Positions 6,590 to 15,957 of a DNA stretch of 34,616 nucleotides are shown piece by piece. The position numbers were made by a program, and so were the translations under genes. The notes beneath the pieces were generated by a model that had not been told where the DNA came from, searched no databases, and worked only from the letters and a program-made list of their open reading frames with translations. The stretch covers positions 1-34,616 of the forward strand of contig JAKAKL010000007.1 in NCBI GenBank assembly GCA_021824565.1, read 5' to 3'. This stretch comes from Bacteroidota bacterium (GTDB lineage Bacteria > Bacteroidota > Ignavibacteria > Ignavibacteriales > Ignavibacteriaceae). Each line of letters opens with the position of its first letter. The first letter of the stretch is position 1.

Positions 6590-6796
6590 TTATCGTTTTG
6601 CTTCAACAGTTACACTCAATTCATCCGGGTTTACTAAATTTCTAACTGAAGCGTTCAAAAACTCTACCGAAACGGGCTGACCATCTTCGCCATAACTAAC
6701 AATCACGCCGCCGTCTTCTTCTATAGCATCAACGGGATAAAAATCACGAATAACAAACATCAAAACATCCGCCTCAGAATCATATTTTATTTTCAT
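6590..6796 (-). CDS. DUF2283-family small protein
   Basis: A 68-residue protein starting MKIKYDSEADVLMFVIRD, followed by VDAIEEDGGVIVSYGEDGQPVSVEFLNAS, the DUF2283 signature. I choose the ATG at 6796 because the family begins MKIKYD and GGAAGGA lies 5-12 bases upstream; an ATG 24 bases earlier would fall inside the preceding gene. Its start directly follows the stop of a DUF4258 frame (TAATAATG), so the two are translationally coupled. DUF2283 and DUF4258 often occur as a pair thought to be a toxin-antitoxin system; here DUF2283 would be the antitoxin (inference). The molecular activity is not established. Confidence 0.85.
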   Translation of the reverse strand: MKIKYDSEADVLMFVIRDFYPVDAIEEDGGVIVSYGEDGQPVSVEFLNASVRNLVNPDELSVTVEAKR

Positions 6797-6798
6797 TA

Positions 6799-7062
6799 TT
6801 ATCCTTCCGATTCTATCCAATATTTTTCAATTTTGCTTGTCCAATATACTGTTAAAATTTTTCTAACTTCGTACTGCTGAACAAATGGAACTCTCAGCAA
6901 TCCATTCTTAAATTTTGATTGATCAACCATTGCATTTAAATCTCCGGGAATAATTTGTTGTGGATTGTTTACGGTTTTTTCAATCTGCTCTTTTGAAATT
7001 CCAACTTTAGTTTCCCACTCAAGTTATCTTTCTGGTGCATGTTTTGTCCAGATTACTTCCAC
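6799..7062 (-). pseudogene. DUF4258-family gene with an in-frame nonsense codon
   Basis: Reading from GTG at 7062 gives VEVIWTKHAPER, then TAA at 7026-7024, then LEWETKVGISKEQIEKTV, a central IIPGDLNAM, then GLLRVPFVQQYEVRKILTVY and WTSKIEKYWIE to a stop at 6799. This is a complete 87-codon DUF4258 frame apart from one stop at codon 13, where the family usually has Gln or Lys (CAA to TAA would be a single change). The frame is otherwise undisturbed, so the lesion is young or is a sequencing error, or translation restarts downstream. The family is a RelE-like presumed toxin partner of DUF2283. Confidence 0.75.
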
Positions 7063-7166
7063 AATTATAATTAACCTTAATTAAATCTTTTGGGAAGTTA
7101 ATCATTCTCCGGTATCAAGTCAATTATATATATAAACCATTATCTCCTAAACTAACTTTCAGAGAT

Positions 7167-9347
7167 TTAAGAGTTTCCATTCAAATAAATAATCCTGAAC
7201 AAATGCAAATCTTCATACGAAATTTCTTTATTGAACCTTTCGAAAATAACGGATAAGGTTGTTGTGCCATCTTCTTTAAAAGCGTCAAAAACTTTTTGGT
7301 GTTCTTTTTCTGGAAGCGAAATCTTTTCTTTTATTCCTTCGATTCTAACTTTATTTCCATCAAAAGCGTAATGTGCAATGTGAGAAATAATTCTTTGCGG
7401 CTTAACGTTGAATTCGCCGGCTAAAACGTCTATTGATTTCCCGCTGTTGAATTCTTTGCCGACAAGAACGTAACGAAGATCAGAATTATTTTTAGGCTTT
7501 TGTCTGTTTGCTCCGGTTCGCACTTTAGCTGAGGATTTTAATTGAATATTTTTTCTTGCACAATAGCTTTTTATTATTGTAAGAAAAATACTTCCGTAGT
7601 TCTCTAATTTATTAATTCCGATACCGCTTATGCTAAGCAGTTCATTTTCCGTTTGAGGGTAAACCGCCGCCATTTGTACCAAAGTCTTATCCGAAAAAAT
7701 TACAAACGGAGGAATACCTTTTTCATCTGCAATTGATTTTCTTTTTTTACGAAGCAGCTCGAAAAGTTCGTGGTCATAATTTTCTTCACTCTGGAATTGA
7801 AGTTTTAATTTTTTAGTCGCTGGTTTTATCTCTTTTATGAAGCCCCGCACCTTGCCGTTATTAAAAAGAATATCACTAGACTTTGGAGTAAGCTTCAAGC
7901 TGCCGAACTCCATATCTCTAACGAGAATTTCTTTTCTAACAAATTGATGTACCAGCTTCTGCCACTGCTTTTTATCAAGTTCTTTTCCGATTCCGTAGAC
8001 GGATAAATTCTGATGTCCGTTATGAAATATTCTATCCGATTCTTCGCCGAGCAGTAAATCAATTATGTAATTAGCGCCGAACTTTTCTCCGGTGCGCTTT
8101 ATTGCGGAAAGAAATTTTTGCGCGTGAACGGTAATGTCAACCAAATCCTTTTCTTCTGCAATGCAGTTGTCGCACATGCCGCAAAAGTCATTATGATATT
8201 TTTCTCCGAAATAATTTATAAGCGGATACCTCCGGCAGACTTCGGACTCGGCATACTTCACCATTGCTTCAAGATGCGTTTTCGCCACAAGCCGTTCTCT
8301 TTCGTCTTCCTTTTGGTCGATGAAATAATTTATTTTTGAAATATCCGCGTAGCTGAAAAGCAAAAGACAGTCGGAGCGCAAGCCGTCGCGTCCGGATCGC
8401 CCTATTTCCTGGTAATATGATTCAATATTTTTCGGAAGATCATGATGAAGCACGAACCTGACGTTTGATTTATTTATTCCCATTCCAAAAGCAATCGTAG
8501 CAATAATAATTTGCACTTCATCTTTAATAAACAAATCCTGGTTTTTGTTTCTATCTTCATCGGACATTCCAGCATGGTACGGCTTTGTTGAAAAGCCGAG
8601 ACTTGATAAGTCATCATGCAGTTCATCAACTTGCCTGCGCGAGAAACAATAAATTATTCCCGATTGATTTTTATGTTCATTTAAGAAATCTACGGTCTGC
8701 TGGAAAGCATCACGCTTCGGCTCAACTTGAAGAAAAAGATTTTCACGGTTGAAGCTTGCAATAAATTTTTTCGGCTGAACCATGTTCAGATTTTTCATGA
8801 TGTCATCTTGAACCCGCGGAGTAGCGGTTGCCGTCAATCCTATGCAGACAGCGGAAGGAAAATTCTGTCTGAATATTCCAAGCTGCCTGTACTCTTTTCT
8901 AAAATCATGTCCCCATTCGGAAATGCAATGAGCTTCGTCCACGGTAATACAGTCAAGAATAACGCCTTTTAACAAAGAGCCAATCTCATCTTTTAATAAG
9001 GACTCCGGAGCAATGTAAAGAAGTTTAGCGCTTTTGTTTTTTACGTTTTCAAAATTGATTTTGTAATCTTCCGGTGAAAGAGAACTGTTCAGCAATGCGG
9101 TCTTAACACCGACTTGTCTTAACTGTTCAACCTGGTCTTTCATTAAAGAGATTAGCGGAGAAATTACAACTGTTAGTCCTTCAAATATTAAAGCAGGTAT
9201 TTGATAGCAGAGAGATTTGCCTCCGCCGGTAGGCATGATTACAAGCGAATCTTTTTTGTTAATTACATTCTGAATAATTTCATTTTGCAGCGGACGGAAG
9301 GAATCGTAGCCGAATATATCTTTTAATATATTTTTTGCTTTGTTCAT
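7167..9347 (-). CDS. recQ: ATP-dependent DNA helicase RecQ
   Basis: A 3'-5' superfamily 2 DNA helicase for recombination, fork repair and resolution of branched DNA in the cytoplasm. Numbered from the ATG at 9347: FRPLQNEII Q-motif (about 18), Walker A MPTGGGKS with K44, DEAH box at 137-140 in VDEAHCISEWGHDFR, LTATATPRV, and the helicase C half ending with QEIGRSGRDG. The zinc-binding cluster CRRYP...CGMCDNC follows, then the winged helix, then an HRDC domain (about 510-580). The last 110 residues add HTH-like segments (SIDVLAGEFNVKPQRIISHI). A TTG 21 bases upstream is possible, but the ATG fits the family start MNKAKNILKDIFGYDSFR. It follows clpB by about 150 bases with a terminator-like hairpin between them, so it is probably separately transcribed. 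Confidence 0.95.
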   Translation of the reverse strand: MNKAKNILKDIFGYDSFRPLQNEIIQNVINKKDSLVIMPTGGGKSLCYQIPALIFEGLTVVISPLISLMKDQVEQLRQVGVKTALLNSSLSPEDYKINFENVKNKSAKLLYIAPESLLKDEIGSLLKGVILDCITVDEAHCISEWGHDFRKEYRQLGIFRQNFPSAVCIGLTATATPRVQDDIMKNLNMVQPKKFIASFNRENLFLQVEPKRDAFQQTVDFLNEHKNQSGIIYCFSRRQVDELHDDLSSLGFSTKPYHAGMSDEDRNKNQDLFIKDEVQIIIATIAFGMGINKSNVRFVLHHDLPKNIESYYQEIGRSGRDGLRSDCLLLFSYADISKINYFIDQKEDERERLVAKTHLEAMVKYAESEVCRRYPLINYFGEKYHNDFCGMCDNCIAEEKDLVDITVHAQKFLSAIKRTGEKFGANYIIDLLLGEESDRIFHNGHQNLSVYGIGKELDKKQWQKLVHQFVRKEILVRDMEFGSLKLTPKSSDILFNNGKVRGFIKEIKPATKKLKLQFQSEENYDHELFELLRKKRKSIADEKGIPPFVIFSDKTLVQMAAVYPQTENELLSISGIGINKLENYGSIFLTIIKSYCARKNIQLKSSAKVRTGANRQKPKNNSDLRYVLVGKEFNSGKSIDVLAGEFNVKPQRIISHIAHYAFDGNKVRIEGIKEKISLPEKEHQKVFDAFKEDGTTTLSVIFERFNKEISYEDLHLFRIIYLNGNS

Positions 9348-9463
9348 ATTCAATTTATGAATATGCAAATTAATAAAAATTTTGTTCCTTCCGAAAAATC
9401 TTCTCCATAAAAAATAATTTTTCTTATGAGATCAAAGAGACGCGCTTAAATAATAATAAATGT

Positions 9464-9483
9464 AGGCAGAGTAACATCTGCCT
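9464..9483. terminator. Hairpin after clpB
   Basis: AGGCAGA and TCTGCCT form a perfect 7-bp stem with loop GTAACA, 21 bases after the clpB stop on the minus strand. No strong T run follows, so termination strength is uncertain. Confidence 0.5.
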
Positions 9484-9504
9484 CCAAATAAAATAATTAT
9501 GTAG

Positions 9505-12129
9505 TCAACTTATTCCTTTTTTAAACTCCAGTTTCCCTTTTAGTCCGACGGAAACAGAAATCTTATCTCCGTCTGAAAAATTGCCGGCTAATATTTCCTG
9601 CGAAAGCGGATTAACAAGATGCTTTTGAATAGAGCGCTTCAGCGGTCTTGCGCCGAAGGTAATATCATAGCCTAATCTCGCCAGCCAATCTTTTGTTTCA
9701 TCGCTTACATCGAGAACAATTTCTTTTTCGCCCAGCATTTTTTGCACGCGTCTTATTTGAATGTCAACAATTTCTCTCAGCTCTTTCTGCGACAGCGGCT
9801 TGAATAAAACTACTTCGTCAATCCTATTTAAAAATTCAGGACGAATTGTTTTTCTCAGCAGATCAACCAGCTTTGAATGAAGTTCGCCCATTGCATTATC
9901 AACCTGTGCATCTGAAATATTTTCAAGCTTCTCCTGGATTAATTGCGATCCGAGATTGGAAGTCATGATAATAATTGTATTCTTAAAATTAACAGTGCGC
10001 CCTTGATTGTCCGTCAGCCTTCCGTCATCTAAAACTTGAAGCAGAATATTAAAAACATCTGGATGAGCTTTTTCAATTTCATCGAGAAGCACAACAGAGT
10101 AAGGTCTCCTTCTTACAGCTTCTGTCAGCTGCCCGCCTTCTTCATAGCCGACATATCCTGGAGGCGCGCCGATCAATCTCGACACAGAAAACTTTTCCAT
10201 GTATTCCGACATATCAATTCTAATCATTGCATGTTCGTCGTCAAAAAGATCTTCCGCAAGCGCGCGTGCAAGCTCAGTCTTGCCGACGCCGGTTGTTCCA
10301 AGAAAAATGAAAGAGCCGATTGGTCTGTTTGCATCCTGCAGCCCGGTCCGCGACCTTCTAATTGCGTTTGCAACCGCGCTTACTGCTTCATCCTGTCCTA
10401 CAATTCTTGCATGAAGCTCGTCTTCAAGCTTTAAGAGCTTTGATCTTTCGCTCTCGAGCATCTTGCTTACGGGTATGCCGGTCCACTTTGCAACTACTTC
10501 AGCAATATCTTCAGAGTCAACTTCTTCCTTCAGCATCTTTTGACTTTTTTGAACCTCTGAAAGTTTTTTCGTTTCTTTCTGAAGCTCTTTTTCTAAAGAA
10601 GAAATTTTCCCGTAACGAAGCTCTGCTACTTTTCCAAGGTCGCCTTCGCGCTCATATTTTTCAGCTTGTATCTTAGCGTTTTCAATATCGCTCTTCATTG
10701 TTCTGATCTTTTGAATCTTTTCCTTTTCAAGTTCCCAGTGAAGTTTAAGATGATTTCTCTCTTCGACAAGCTCGCTCATTTCATGTTTTAGTTCATCCAG
10801 TCTTTTTGCGGAAGCGTCATCCTTTTCTCTTTTCAACGCTTCGTTTTCAATCTCAAGCTGTTTAATTTTTCTTTCTACGGAATCAAGTTCTTCGGGCATA
10901 GAATCAATTTCAATTCTTAATTTAGAAGCCGCTTCATCTATTAGATCAATTGCTTTGTCGGGAAGAAATCTATCGGTAATATATCTGTTGGAAAGCTGTG
11001 TGGCAGCTACAATTGCGCCGTCAGTAATTCTAACCCCGTGATGAACTTCGTAGCGGTTCTTAAGTCCGCGCAGAATAGAAATAGTATCTTCTTCAGACGG
11101 CTCGGCGATCAATACAGGCTGGAATCTTCTTTCAAGCGCGGCGTCTTTTTCAATATATTTTTTATATTCATTTAAAGTTGTTGCGCCGATAGCGTGAAGC
11201 TCTCCTCGTGCAAGAGCAGGCTTTAAAATATTTGCCGCATCCATTGAGCCGGAAACCGAGCCAGCCCCGACAAGCGTATGAAGCTCGTCGATGAATAGAA
11301 TTATTTCTCCGTTTGAATCTTCGACTTCTTTTATTACGGCTTTCATTCTTTCTTCAAACTGTCCGCGGAATTGTGTACCGGCAATCAGCGCGCCCATATC
11401 AAGCGCGACAATTGTTTTAGATTTTAAATTTTCAGGCACATCGCCCGTAACGATACGATGTGCAATTCCCTCGGCTATAGCAGTCTTTCCTACTCCCGGC
11501 TCACCTATCAACACGGGATTATTTTTAGTCCTTCGAGAAAGCACTTGAAGCACTCTTCTTATTTCTTCGTCTCTTCCTATAACAGGATCGAGTTTGCCTG
11601 CTTGCACAAGCTCGTTCAAATTGTTGCCGAATTTTTTCAACGCTTGATATATGTCTTCCGGGTTTTGCGAAGTAACTCTTTGATTGCCGCGTACATCTTT
11701 TAATGCAGATAAAATTTCTTCGTGAGAAACACCGTTATCGCGCAGAAGCTGTCCTGCTTTGCCTTCGTTAGAAGAAAGCGCAAGTAAGATATGTTCGGTT
11801 GAAACGAATTCATCCTTCAAGTTTCTCGCTTCTTCCGCGGCGACATCAAAAAGCTTTGCCGTTGTAATAGACATTTGCTGGCTGCCTACGCCCGCTCCGC
11901 TTATTTTAGGAAGTTTTTCAAGAAGCTCGTTCAGCTTAACTTTCAAACGCGAAACATTGCCGCCTGTTTTTTGAATAATGGTGTCGGCAATATTGCCGCT
12001 TTCTTGAATAAGCGCCGCGAGCAAATGCTCAGGTTCGACAATCTGGTTGTTATAGTTCTGCGCTATATCAAGAGAAGATTGAACAGCTTCTTGTGCCTTG
12101 ACCGTCAGTCTGCTAAAATTGAATGCCAT
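9505..12129 (-). CDS. clpB: ATP-dependent disaggregase ClpB
   Basis: A Hsp100 AAA+ hexamer that extracts polypeptides from aggregates together with DnaK and DnaJ. At 874 residues it has full family length. Clp_N repeats occupy about 1-150; AAA1 has Walker A GEPGVGKT at 209-216 and Walker [13 protein letters not shown]; the middle coiled-coil (about 410-535) is rich in Glu, Lys and Arg, which marks ClpB rather than ClpA or ClpC; AAA2 has [13 protein letters not shown] at about 610-620 and [14 protein letters not shown]; the C-terminal ClpB_D2-small domain includes [10 protein letters not shown]. The start is set by [16 protein letters not shown] and an AAGGAAAGGA sequence upstream. It follows htpG by 48 bases on the same strand, consistent with a heat-shock operon. 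Confidence 0.97.
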   Translation of the reverse strand: MAFNFSRLTVKAQEAVQSSLDIAQNYNNQIVEPEHLLAALIQESGNIADTIIQKTGGNVSRLKVKLNELLEKLPKISGAGVGSQQMSITTAKLFDVAAEEARNLKDEFVSTEHILLALSSNEGKAGQLLRDNGVSHEEILSALKDVRGNQRVTSQNPEDIYQALKKFGNNLNELVQAGKLDPVIGRDEEIRRVLQVLSRRTKNNPVLIGEPGVGKTAIAEGIAHRIVTGDVPENLKSKTIVALDMGALIAGTQFRGQFEERMKAVIKEVEDSNGEIILFIDELHTLVGAGSVSGSMDAANILKPALARGELHAIGATTLNEYKKYIEKDAALERRFQPVLIAEPSEEDTISILRGLKNRYEVHHGVRITDGAIVAATQLSNRYITDRFLPDKAIDLIDEAASKLRIEIDSMPEELDSVERKIKQLEIENEALKREKDDASAKRLDELKHEMSELVEERNHLKLHWELEKEKIQKIRTMKSDIENAKIQAEKYEREGDLGKVAELRYGKISSLEKELQKETKKLSEVQKSQKMLKEEVDSEDIAEVVAKWTGIPVSKMLESERSKLLKLEDELHARIVGQDEAVSAVANAIRRSRTGLQDANRPIGSFIFLGTTGVGKTELARALAEDLFDDEHAMIRIDMSEYMEKFSVSRLIGAPPGYVGYEEGGQLTEAVRRRPYSVVLLDEIEKAHPDVFNILLQVLDDGRLTDNQGRTVNFKNTIIIMTSNLGSQLIQEKLENISDAQVDNAMGELHSKLVDLLRKTIRPEFLNRIDEVVLFKPLSQKELREIVDIQIRRVQKMLGEKEIVLDVSDETKDWLARLGYDITFGARPLKRSIQKHLVNPLSQEILAGNFSDGDKISVSVGLKGKLEFKKGIS

Positions 12130-12177
12130 AATAAATTTTCCTTTCCTTCACCCGAATTAAGAGTTGATCAAAAAAGA

Positions 12178-14088
12178 TCATAATTTTTTTACTTCGGTGT
12201 ACCATTCGCTTGATTGTTCAAGCATCTGGTTAATTTTTTTCACAAGCTTATACGGGTCGGTCAAACTGCCTTCAAGAAGAAGCGCCGATTCATAAAGCTC
12301 TTCCACTACATTTGTAATATATTCGTCTTTTGAATTTGATTTAAATATTTTCAAAAGATTTCTGACAAGCTTGTTGTTTTTATTTATTTCAAATATTTTT
12401 TTCTGAACAGAGACATCTTTATTTGTCAGCCTTAAAATTTTCTGCATAGAAGCGGACATGCTGTCGTCGGGATTAACAACACATGCCGGCGAGTCAATAA
12501 GACGTTTGGATTCATTTACTTCAGTAACACGGTCGCCGAGAATCTCTTTTATTTTTGCAAGTAGGCTGTCAAAATGTTTTTCATCATCTTTCTCAAGCTG
12601 TCCAAATTTATTTTCTTCTTCGGAAATATCTTTTAGTTTTTCCAATTTATTTAATTCCGTTGTATCAACAGATTTAAAATCATAATCTTTAAATTTCCTA
12701 ATTGAAGTAACTATAAATTCATCTATAGGATCGTAGAGATAGAGTACTTCAATTCCCTTTCTCTTAAAAATTTCAAGATGCGGATCGAGCGAAACGGCAT
12801 CGCGGCTGTTTCCAAAAGCGTAATAGATTTCTTTCTGCCCGTCTTTCATCCTTGATATGTATTCTTCAAGCCCGGTAAGCTCATCTGCGTTATTATTAGT
12901 TGAAGAATTAAATCTCAGAAGCTGCGTGTACTTTTCCATATTTGTAAAGTCGCTGTAGCCGAGCTTAAAAACTCTTCCATGCTCTTTCCAGAACTCAGCA
13001 TATTTATCGGGCTCGTCTTTTGCCTTCTTCAGCAAATACGAAAGCACCTGGTTGGTAATGCTGTTAGCGATTTTTGTAAAGATTACATTTTCCTGTAAAG
13101 TTTCTCTCGAAATATTTAAAGGCAAATCTTCGGAATCGACGACGCCTTTTACAAAGCTTAAATATTCCGGAAGCAAATCTTTATTCTTATGTTGAATTAA
13201 AACTCTCCGGACATAAAGATCCAAGCCGTAATCTTCGCGGTTGAATCCGAAGATATCAAAATTCTTTTTAGGAATAAACAGCAGACTGTTAAATTGAATC
13301 GGCGCATCGACAGAGATATGGATTGTATCCATCGGTTCGTCGGTATCATAGCTTAGAAATTTATAAAACTCGGTGTACTGTTCTTTGGTAATTTTACTTT
13401 TCGGCTCACGCCACAGCGCGGAGATAGTATTAATCTTTTCATTCTCCAGATATATAGGAAAAGAAATAAAGTTTGAATGACGTTTGATGGTTGATTCGAG
13501 CCGATACTTTTCGGCAAAGTCTTTAGCATCTTCTTTAAGATGAATCTCGATAGAAGTGCCGCGCTTTAATTCTTCATCTATTTCCTGGATTTCATAATTG
13601 CCAAGTCCGTCAGATTTCCATTCCACCGGAAGAGAATCTTTTTTAAATGACTTTGATTTTATCACAACTTCTTCTGCTACCATAAACACGGAATAAAAGC
13701 CGACTCCGAATTTTCCAATTATGTTATTAGCATCGGATTTATTTTCTTTAAGCTGCTTCAAGAATTCTGCAGAACCGGATTTGGCAATGGTTCCAATGTT
13801 ATTGATTAGTTCTTCTTTGGTCATACCGATACCGGTATCAGAAATAGTTAATATTTTTTTCTTCTCATCAAAATTTATTTTTATCTCAAGCGGAATATCT
13901 TTGTCATTTACTTCCGTGCCTTTTGTTGATTCAAATCTAACTTTATCAAGCGCATCGGAAGCGTTTGAAATTAATTCGCGCAGGAATATTTCTCTGCTTG
14001 TATAAAGCGAGTGAACAAGAATATCAAGGAGCTGTTTAATCTCAGCTTTAAATTCATGTTTTTCAGAAGTAGTTTGTTTTTCAGTCAT
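12178..14088 (-). CDS. htpG: Molecular chaperone HtpG (Hsp90)
   Basis: A homodimeric GHKL-ATPase chaperone of the cytoplasm that remodels late folding intermediates with the DnaK system. At 636 residues it has normal bacterial length. N-terminal nucleotide site: LRELISNASDALDK, DTGIGMTKEE, GTIAKSGS and the lid GKFGVGFYSVFM. The middle domain carries the catalytic-loop type sequence NISRETLQEN. The C-terminal dimerisation domain covers about 510-636. AGGAG stands 8 bases before the ATG. It lies 26 bases downstream of the J-protein gene and 48 bases upstream of clpB, all on one strand, so a dnaJ-htpG-clpB transcription unit is likely. Confidence 0.97.
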   Translation of the reverse strand: MTEKQTTSEKHEFKAEIKQLLDILVHSLYTSREIFLRELISNASDALDKVRFESTKGTEVNDKDIPLEIKINFDEKKKILTISDTGIGMTKEELINNIGTIAKSGSAEFLKQLKENKSDANNIIGKFGVGFYSVFMVAEEVVIKSKSFKKDSLPVEWKSDGLGNYEIQEIDEELKRGTSIEIHLKEDAKDFAEKYRLESTIKRHSNFISFPIYLENEKINTISALWREPKSKITKEQYTEFYKFLSYDTDEPMDTIHISVDAPIQFNSLLFIPKKNFDIFGFNREDYGLDLYVRRVLIQHKNKDLLPEYLSFVKGVVDSEDLPLNISRETLQENVIFTKIANSITNQVLSYLLKKAKDEPDKYAEFWKEHGRVFKLGYSDFTNMEKYTQLLRFNSSTNNNADELTGLEEYISRMKDGQKEIYYAFGNSRDAVSLDPHLEIFKRKGIEVLYLYDPIDEFIVTSIRKFKDYDFKSVDTTELNKLEKLKDISEEENKFGQLEKDDEKHFDSLLAKIKEILGDRVTEVNESKRLIDSPACVVNPDDSMSASMQKILRLTNKDVSVQKKIFEINKNNKLVRNLLKIFKSNSKDEYITNVVEELYESALLLEGSLTDPYKLVKKINQMLEQSSEWYTEVKKL

Positions 14089-14114
14089 TAATTATCTCCT
14101 AATTTTTTTATTGT

Positions 14115-15047
14115 TTATTTTCTAAGTTCTGCTAATTCATTAAAAAGTTTAATTTCTTTAGAAGAAAGATTCTTAGGCAGTTTCACAGAAATTGTTACGA
14201 ACAAATCTCCTCTCTGTTTTACATTGCCTGACTTAGGCATGCCCAATCCTTTCAGTCTTAATATTTTTCCATTATCAGTTTCTTTAGGAATATCAATATT
14301 AATAATTTTTCCATCTAAAGTTTTTATTTGTTTTTTCCCGCCAAGGACCGCCGTGTAAAGATCAACTTGAAGCGTAAAGAAAAGATCGTTGTCCCGGCGT
14401 TCGTATAGTTGATGCTTATCTGTTTTAATAATTAAATAAAGATCGCCTTTTTCTCCGCCGCTAGAGCTTTCGGCACCTTGATTTTTTAGTCTGAGTTTTT
14501 TCCCGTCTTCAATGCCAGGATTAATTTTCACTCTAAGTTTTTTCCCGTTTACAGAAATTTCCCTTTCAGTTCCGGCGTAAGCTTCTTCCAAAGAAATTTT
14601 TACAAGAGATTCATAGTCGCTTCCTTTGCGTCCACGACTAAAAGGGTTTTCTCTTTTTGTTGAAGAAGAAAATCCGCCGCCGAAAAAATTTTCGAAGAAG
14701 TCTGAGAAACCTCCGCCGCCGAAAATATCATCAAAGTTTGTGGAATATTTAAATTCATTCTGCCCATCAGTTGAAAAGTTTTTAAACCAATCTTGATCGG
14801 GAGATCGTCCGGTGCTTTGGTATTGTTTCCAGTTAGAGCCGAGCATATCATATTTTTTTCTTTTCTCAGGATCACTTAAAACTTCATTAGCTTCTGTTAC
14901 TTCTTTAAATTTTTCTTCTGCCGATTTGTCTCCGGGGTTTTTATCCGGATGAAATTTTTTTGCTAATTTTCTATAAGCTTTTTTTATATCATCAGCATTT
15001 GCGCTTTTATCAACGCCAAGGATTTTATAGTAATCTTTGAATTCCAT
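14115..15047 (-). CDS. J-domain co-chaperone of the CbpA / zinc-finger-less DnaJ type
   Basis: It stimulates DnaK ATP hydrolysis and delivers clients. The J-domain (1-70) carries HPD at 33-35 in [13 protein letters not shown] Gly/Phe-rich linker ([20 protein letters not shown], about 105-130) follows, then the C-terminal substrate-binding domains I and II (about 145-310: [43 protein letters not shown]). The CxxCxGxG zinc repeats of true DnaJ are absent and the length is 310 residues, so it is a class II protein, like CbpA or DnaJ2. No dnaK or grpE is in the window, so the partner is encoded elsewhere. It opens the dnaJ-htpG-clpB run and is separated from hsp20 by a strong hairpin. Confidence 0.93.
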   Translation of the reverse strand: MEFKDYYKILGVDKSANADDIKKAYRKLAKKFHPDKNPGDKSAEEKFKEVTEANEVLSDPEKRKKYDMLGSNWKQYQSTGRSPDQDWFKNFSTDGQNEFKYSTNFDDIFGGGGFSDFFENFFGGGFSSSTKRENPFSRGRKGSDYESLVKISLEEAYAGTEREISVNGKKLRVKINPGIEDGKKLRLKNQGAESSSGGEKGDLYLIIKTDKHQLYERRDNDLFFTLQVDLYTAVLGGKKQIKTLDGKIINIDIPKETDNGKILRLKGLGMPKSGNVKQRGDLFVTISVKLPKNLSSKEIKLFNELAELRK

Positions 15048-15107
15048 TTGTTTTTTTAATATACTTTATTGAATAAAGATAAATTTACAATTCCTAAAAT
15101 TAATATG

Positions 15108-15136
15108 AAAAGGGTAACCTTCCCGGTTACCCTTTT
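15108..15136. terminator. Intrinsic terminator after hsp20
   Basis: AAAAGGGTAACC and GGTTACCCTTTT pair over 12 bp with loop TTCCC. The stem is GC-containing and flanked by A and T runs, so it can act on both strands. It lies 21 bases after the hsp20 stop codon and 61 bases before the J-protein start, so hsp20 is probably transcribed alone. Confidence 0.8.
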
Positions 15137-15157
15137 TCATAACATATGGAATAGGAA

Positions 15158-15619
15158 TTATTTAATCTTAATCTCGATTTCTTTTGGTTTAACTTCTTCA
15201 GCCTTTGGTACCACAATTGTAAGCTGACCATCTTTAAATTCAGCATCTATTTGATCCTCTTTTATTTGCTGTGGAAGTGCAAAAGATCTATAGTATTTTC
15301 CAAAGGATCTTTCAACACGATGATACTTTGAATCCTTTGATTCTTTTTCTTGCTTTCTTTCTCCGCTAATATTCAATTGCCCATCAATAAAAGAGATTTT
15401 CACATCACTTTTACTAATACCTGGCAGGTCCAATTTTATTATATAAGTATCTTTGTCTTCCGCAATATCGGTTAGCGGCGTCCAAACAGCATTCTCATAT
15501 CCGCTTTCTTCGTTGTTGGAAGACAAACCAAAGTGGCTTCCAAATGAACTAAATAACTTATTGAATTCTCTTTCAATATTTAATAATTCCCTTTCCGGAT
15601 TCCATTTTACAAGTGACAT
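15158..15619 (-). CDS. Small heat-shock protein, Hsp20/alpha-crystallin family
   Basis: An ATP-independent holdase that binds unfolding proteins and passes them to DnaK and ClpB. The 153 residues begin MSLVKWNPERELLNIEREFN, the usual bacterial start, followed by the alpha-crystallin domain (about 45-140: WTPLTDIAEDKDTYIIKLDL, PGISKSDVKISF, ISGERKQE, SFGKYYRSFALP, DGQLTIVVPKAE). The tail contains the I-x-I type motif (EIEIKIK) used for oligomer assembly. AAGGAG lies 7-12 bases before the ATG. A 9-bp inverted repeat stands about 110 bases upstream. No CIRCE (TTAGCACTC-type) element is visible. Confidence 0.95.
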   Translation of the reverse strand: MSLVKWNPERELLNIEREFNKLFSSFGSHFGLSSNNEESGYENAVWTPLTDIAEDKDTYIIKLDLPGISKSDVKISFIDGQLNISGERKQEKESKDSKYHRVERSFGKYYRSFALPQQIKEDQIDAEFKDGQLTIVVPKAEEVKPKEIEIKIK

Positions 15620-15957
15620 ATCTTAAGCTCCTTATAATTTATGATAATCGTTTTTATTTTATTCATTTAATATTTGAACGCACAATAAATATACCAAGAA
15701 TATGAATTTGCATAACATCTCATGAAACAATAAGTTACAAAAAACTTATTGAATTTTTATCGCCAGACATTATGGCAGATAAATTGACACATGTGCCTTT
15801 TTTCGCGAAAATGTTGACATTTCATCGGACATATTTTCCTCTATTCGTACCTTTTCTTAATGTGTATTTATAATAATGTGTTAGCAAATTAATGGATTGT
15901 TAATCGAATTCTAATTCATTATTTTCGCAACCTCAACTAAAAAAGCTTATAAGCATT
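15620..15957. promoter_or_regulatory. Divergent control region between hsp20 and mnmE
   Basis: This 338-base region must hold promoters for hsp20 (minus) and the mnmE operon (plus). It contains a perfect inverted repeat CAATAAGTT-ACAAAA-AACTTATTG (15728-15751), a possible operator or leader hairpin for hsp20. Two TTGACA hexamers occur on the plus strand (about 15785 and 15810), and a TATAAT at 15869-15874 is the best -10-like sequence, but no hexamer pair has standard spacing. No RNA gene or ORF is seen. Confidence 0.45.

Noticed and set aside
7167-9368. TTG at 9368 as the recQ start
   Set aside because: The downstream ATG at 9347 matches the usual RecQ N-terminus, and no ribosome binding site favours the TTG.
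10036-11703. Several long open frames on the plus strand opposite clpB
   Set aside because: They are antisense shadows of a well-conserved coding gene and have no family motifs.
12165-12180. TGATC-AAAAAA-GATCA inverted repeat between htpG and clpB as a terminator
   Set aside because: A 5-bp AT-containing stem overlapping the stop codon is too weak to support, and the 48-base gap fits co-transcription.
15780-15880. A sigma-70 promoter for mnmE built from TTGACA and TATAAT
   Set aside because: The hexamers exist but none are spaced 16-18 bases apart, and this phylum often uses different promoter sequences.
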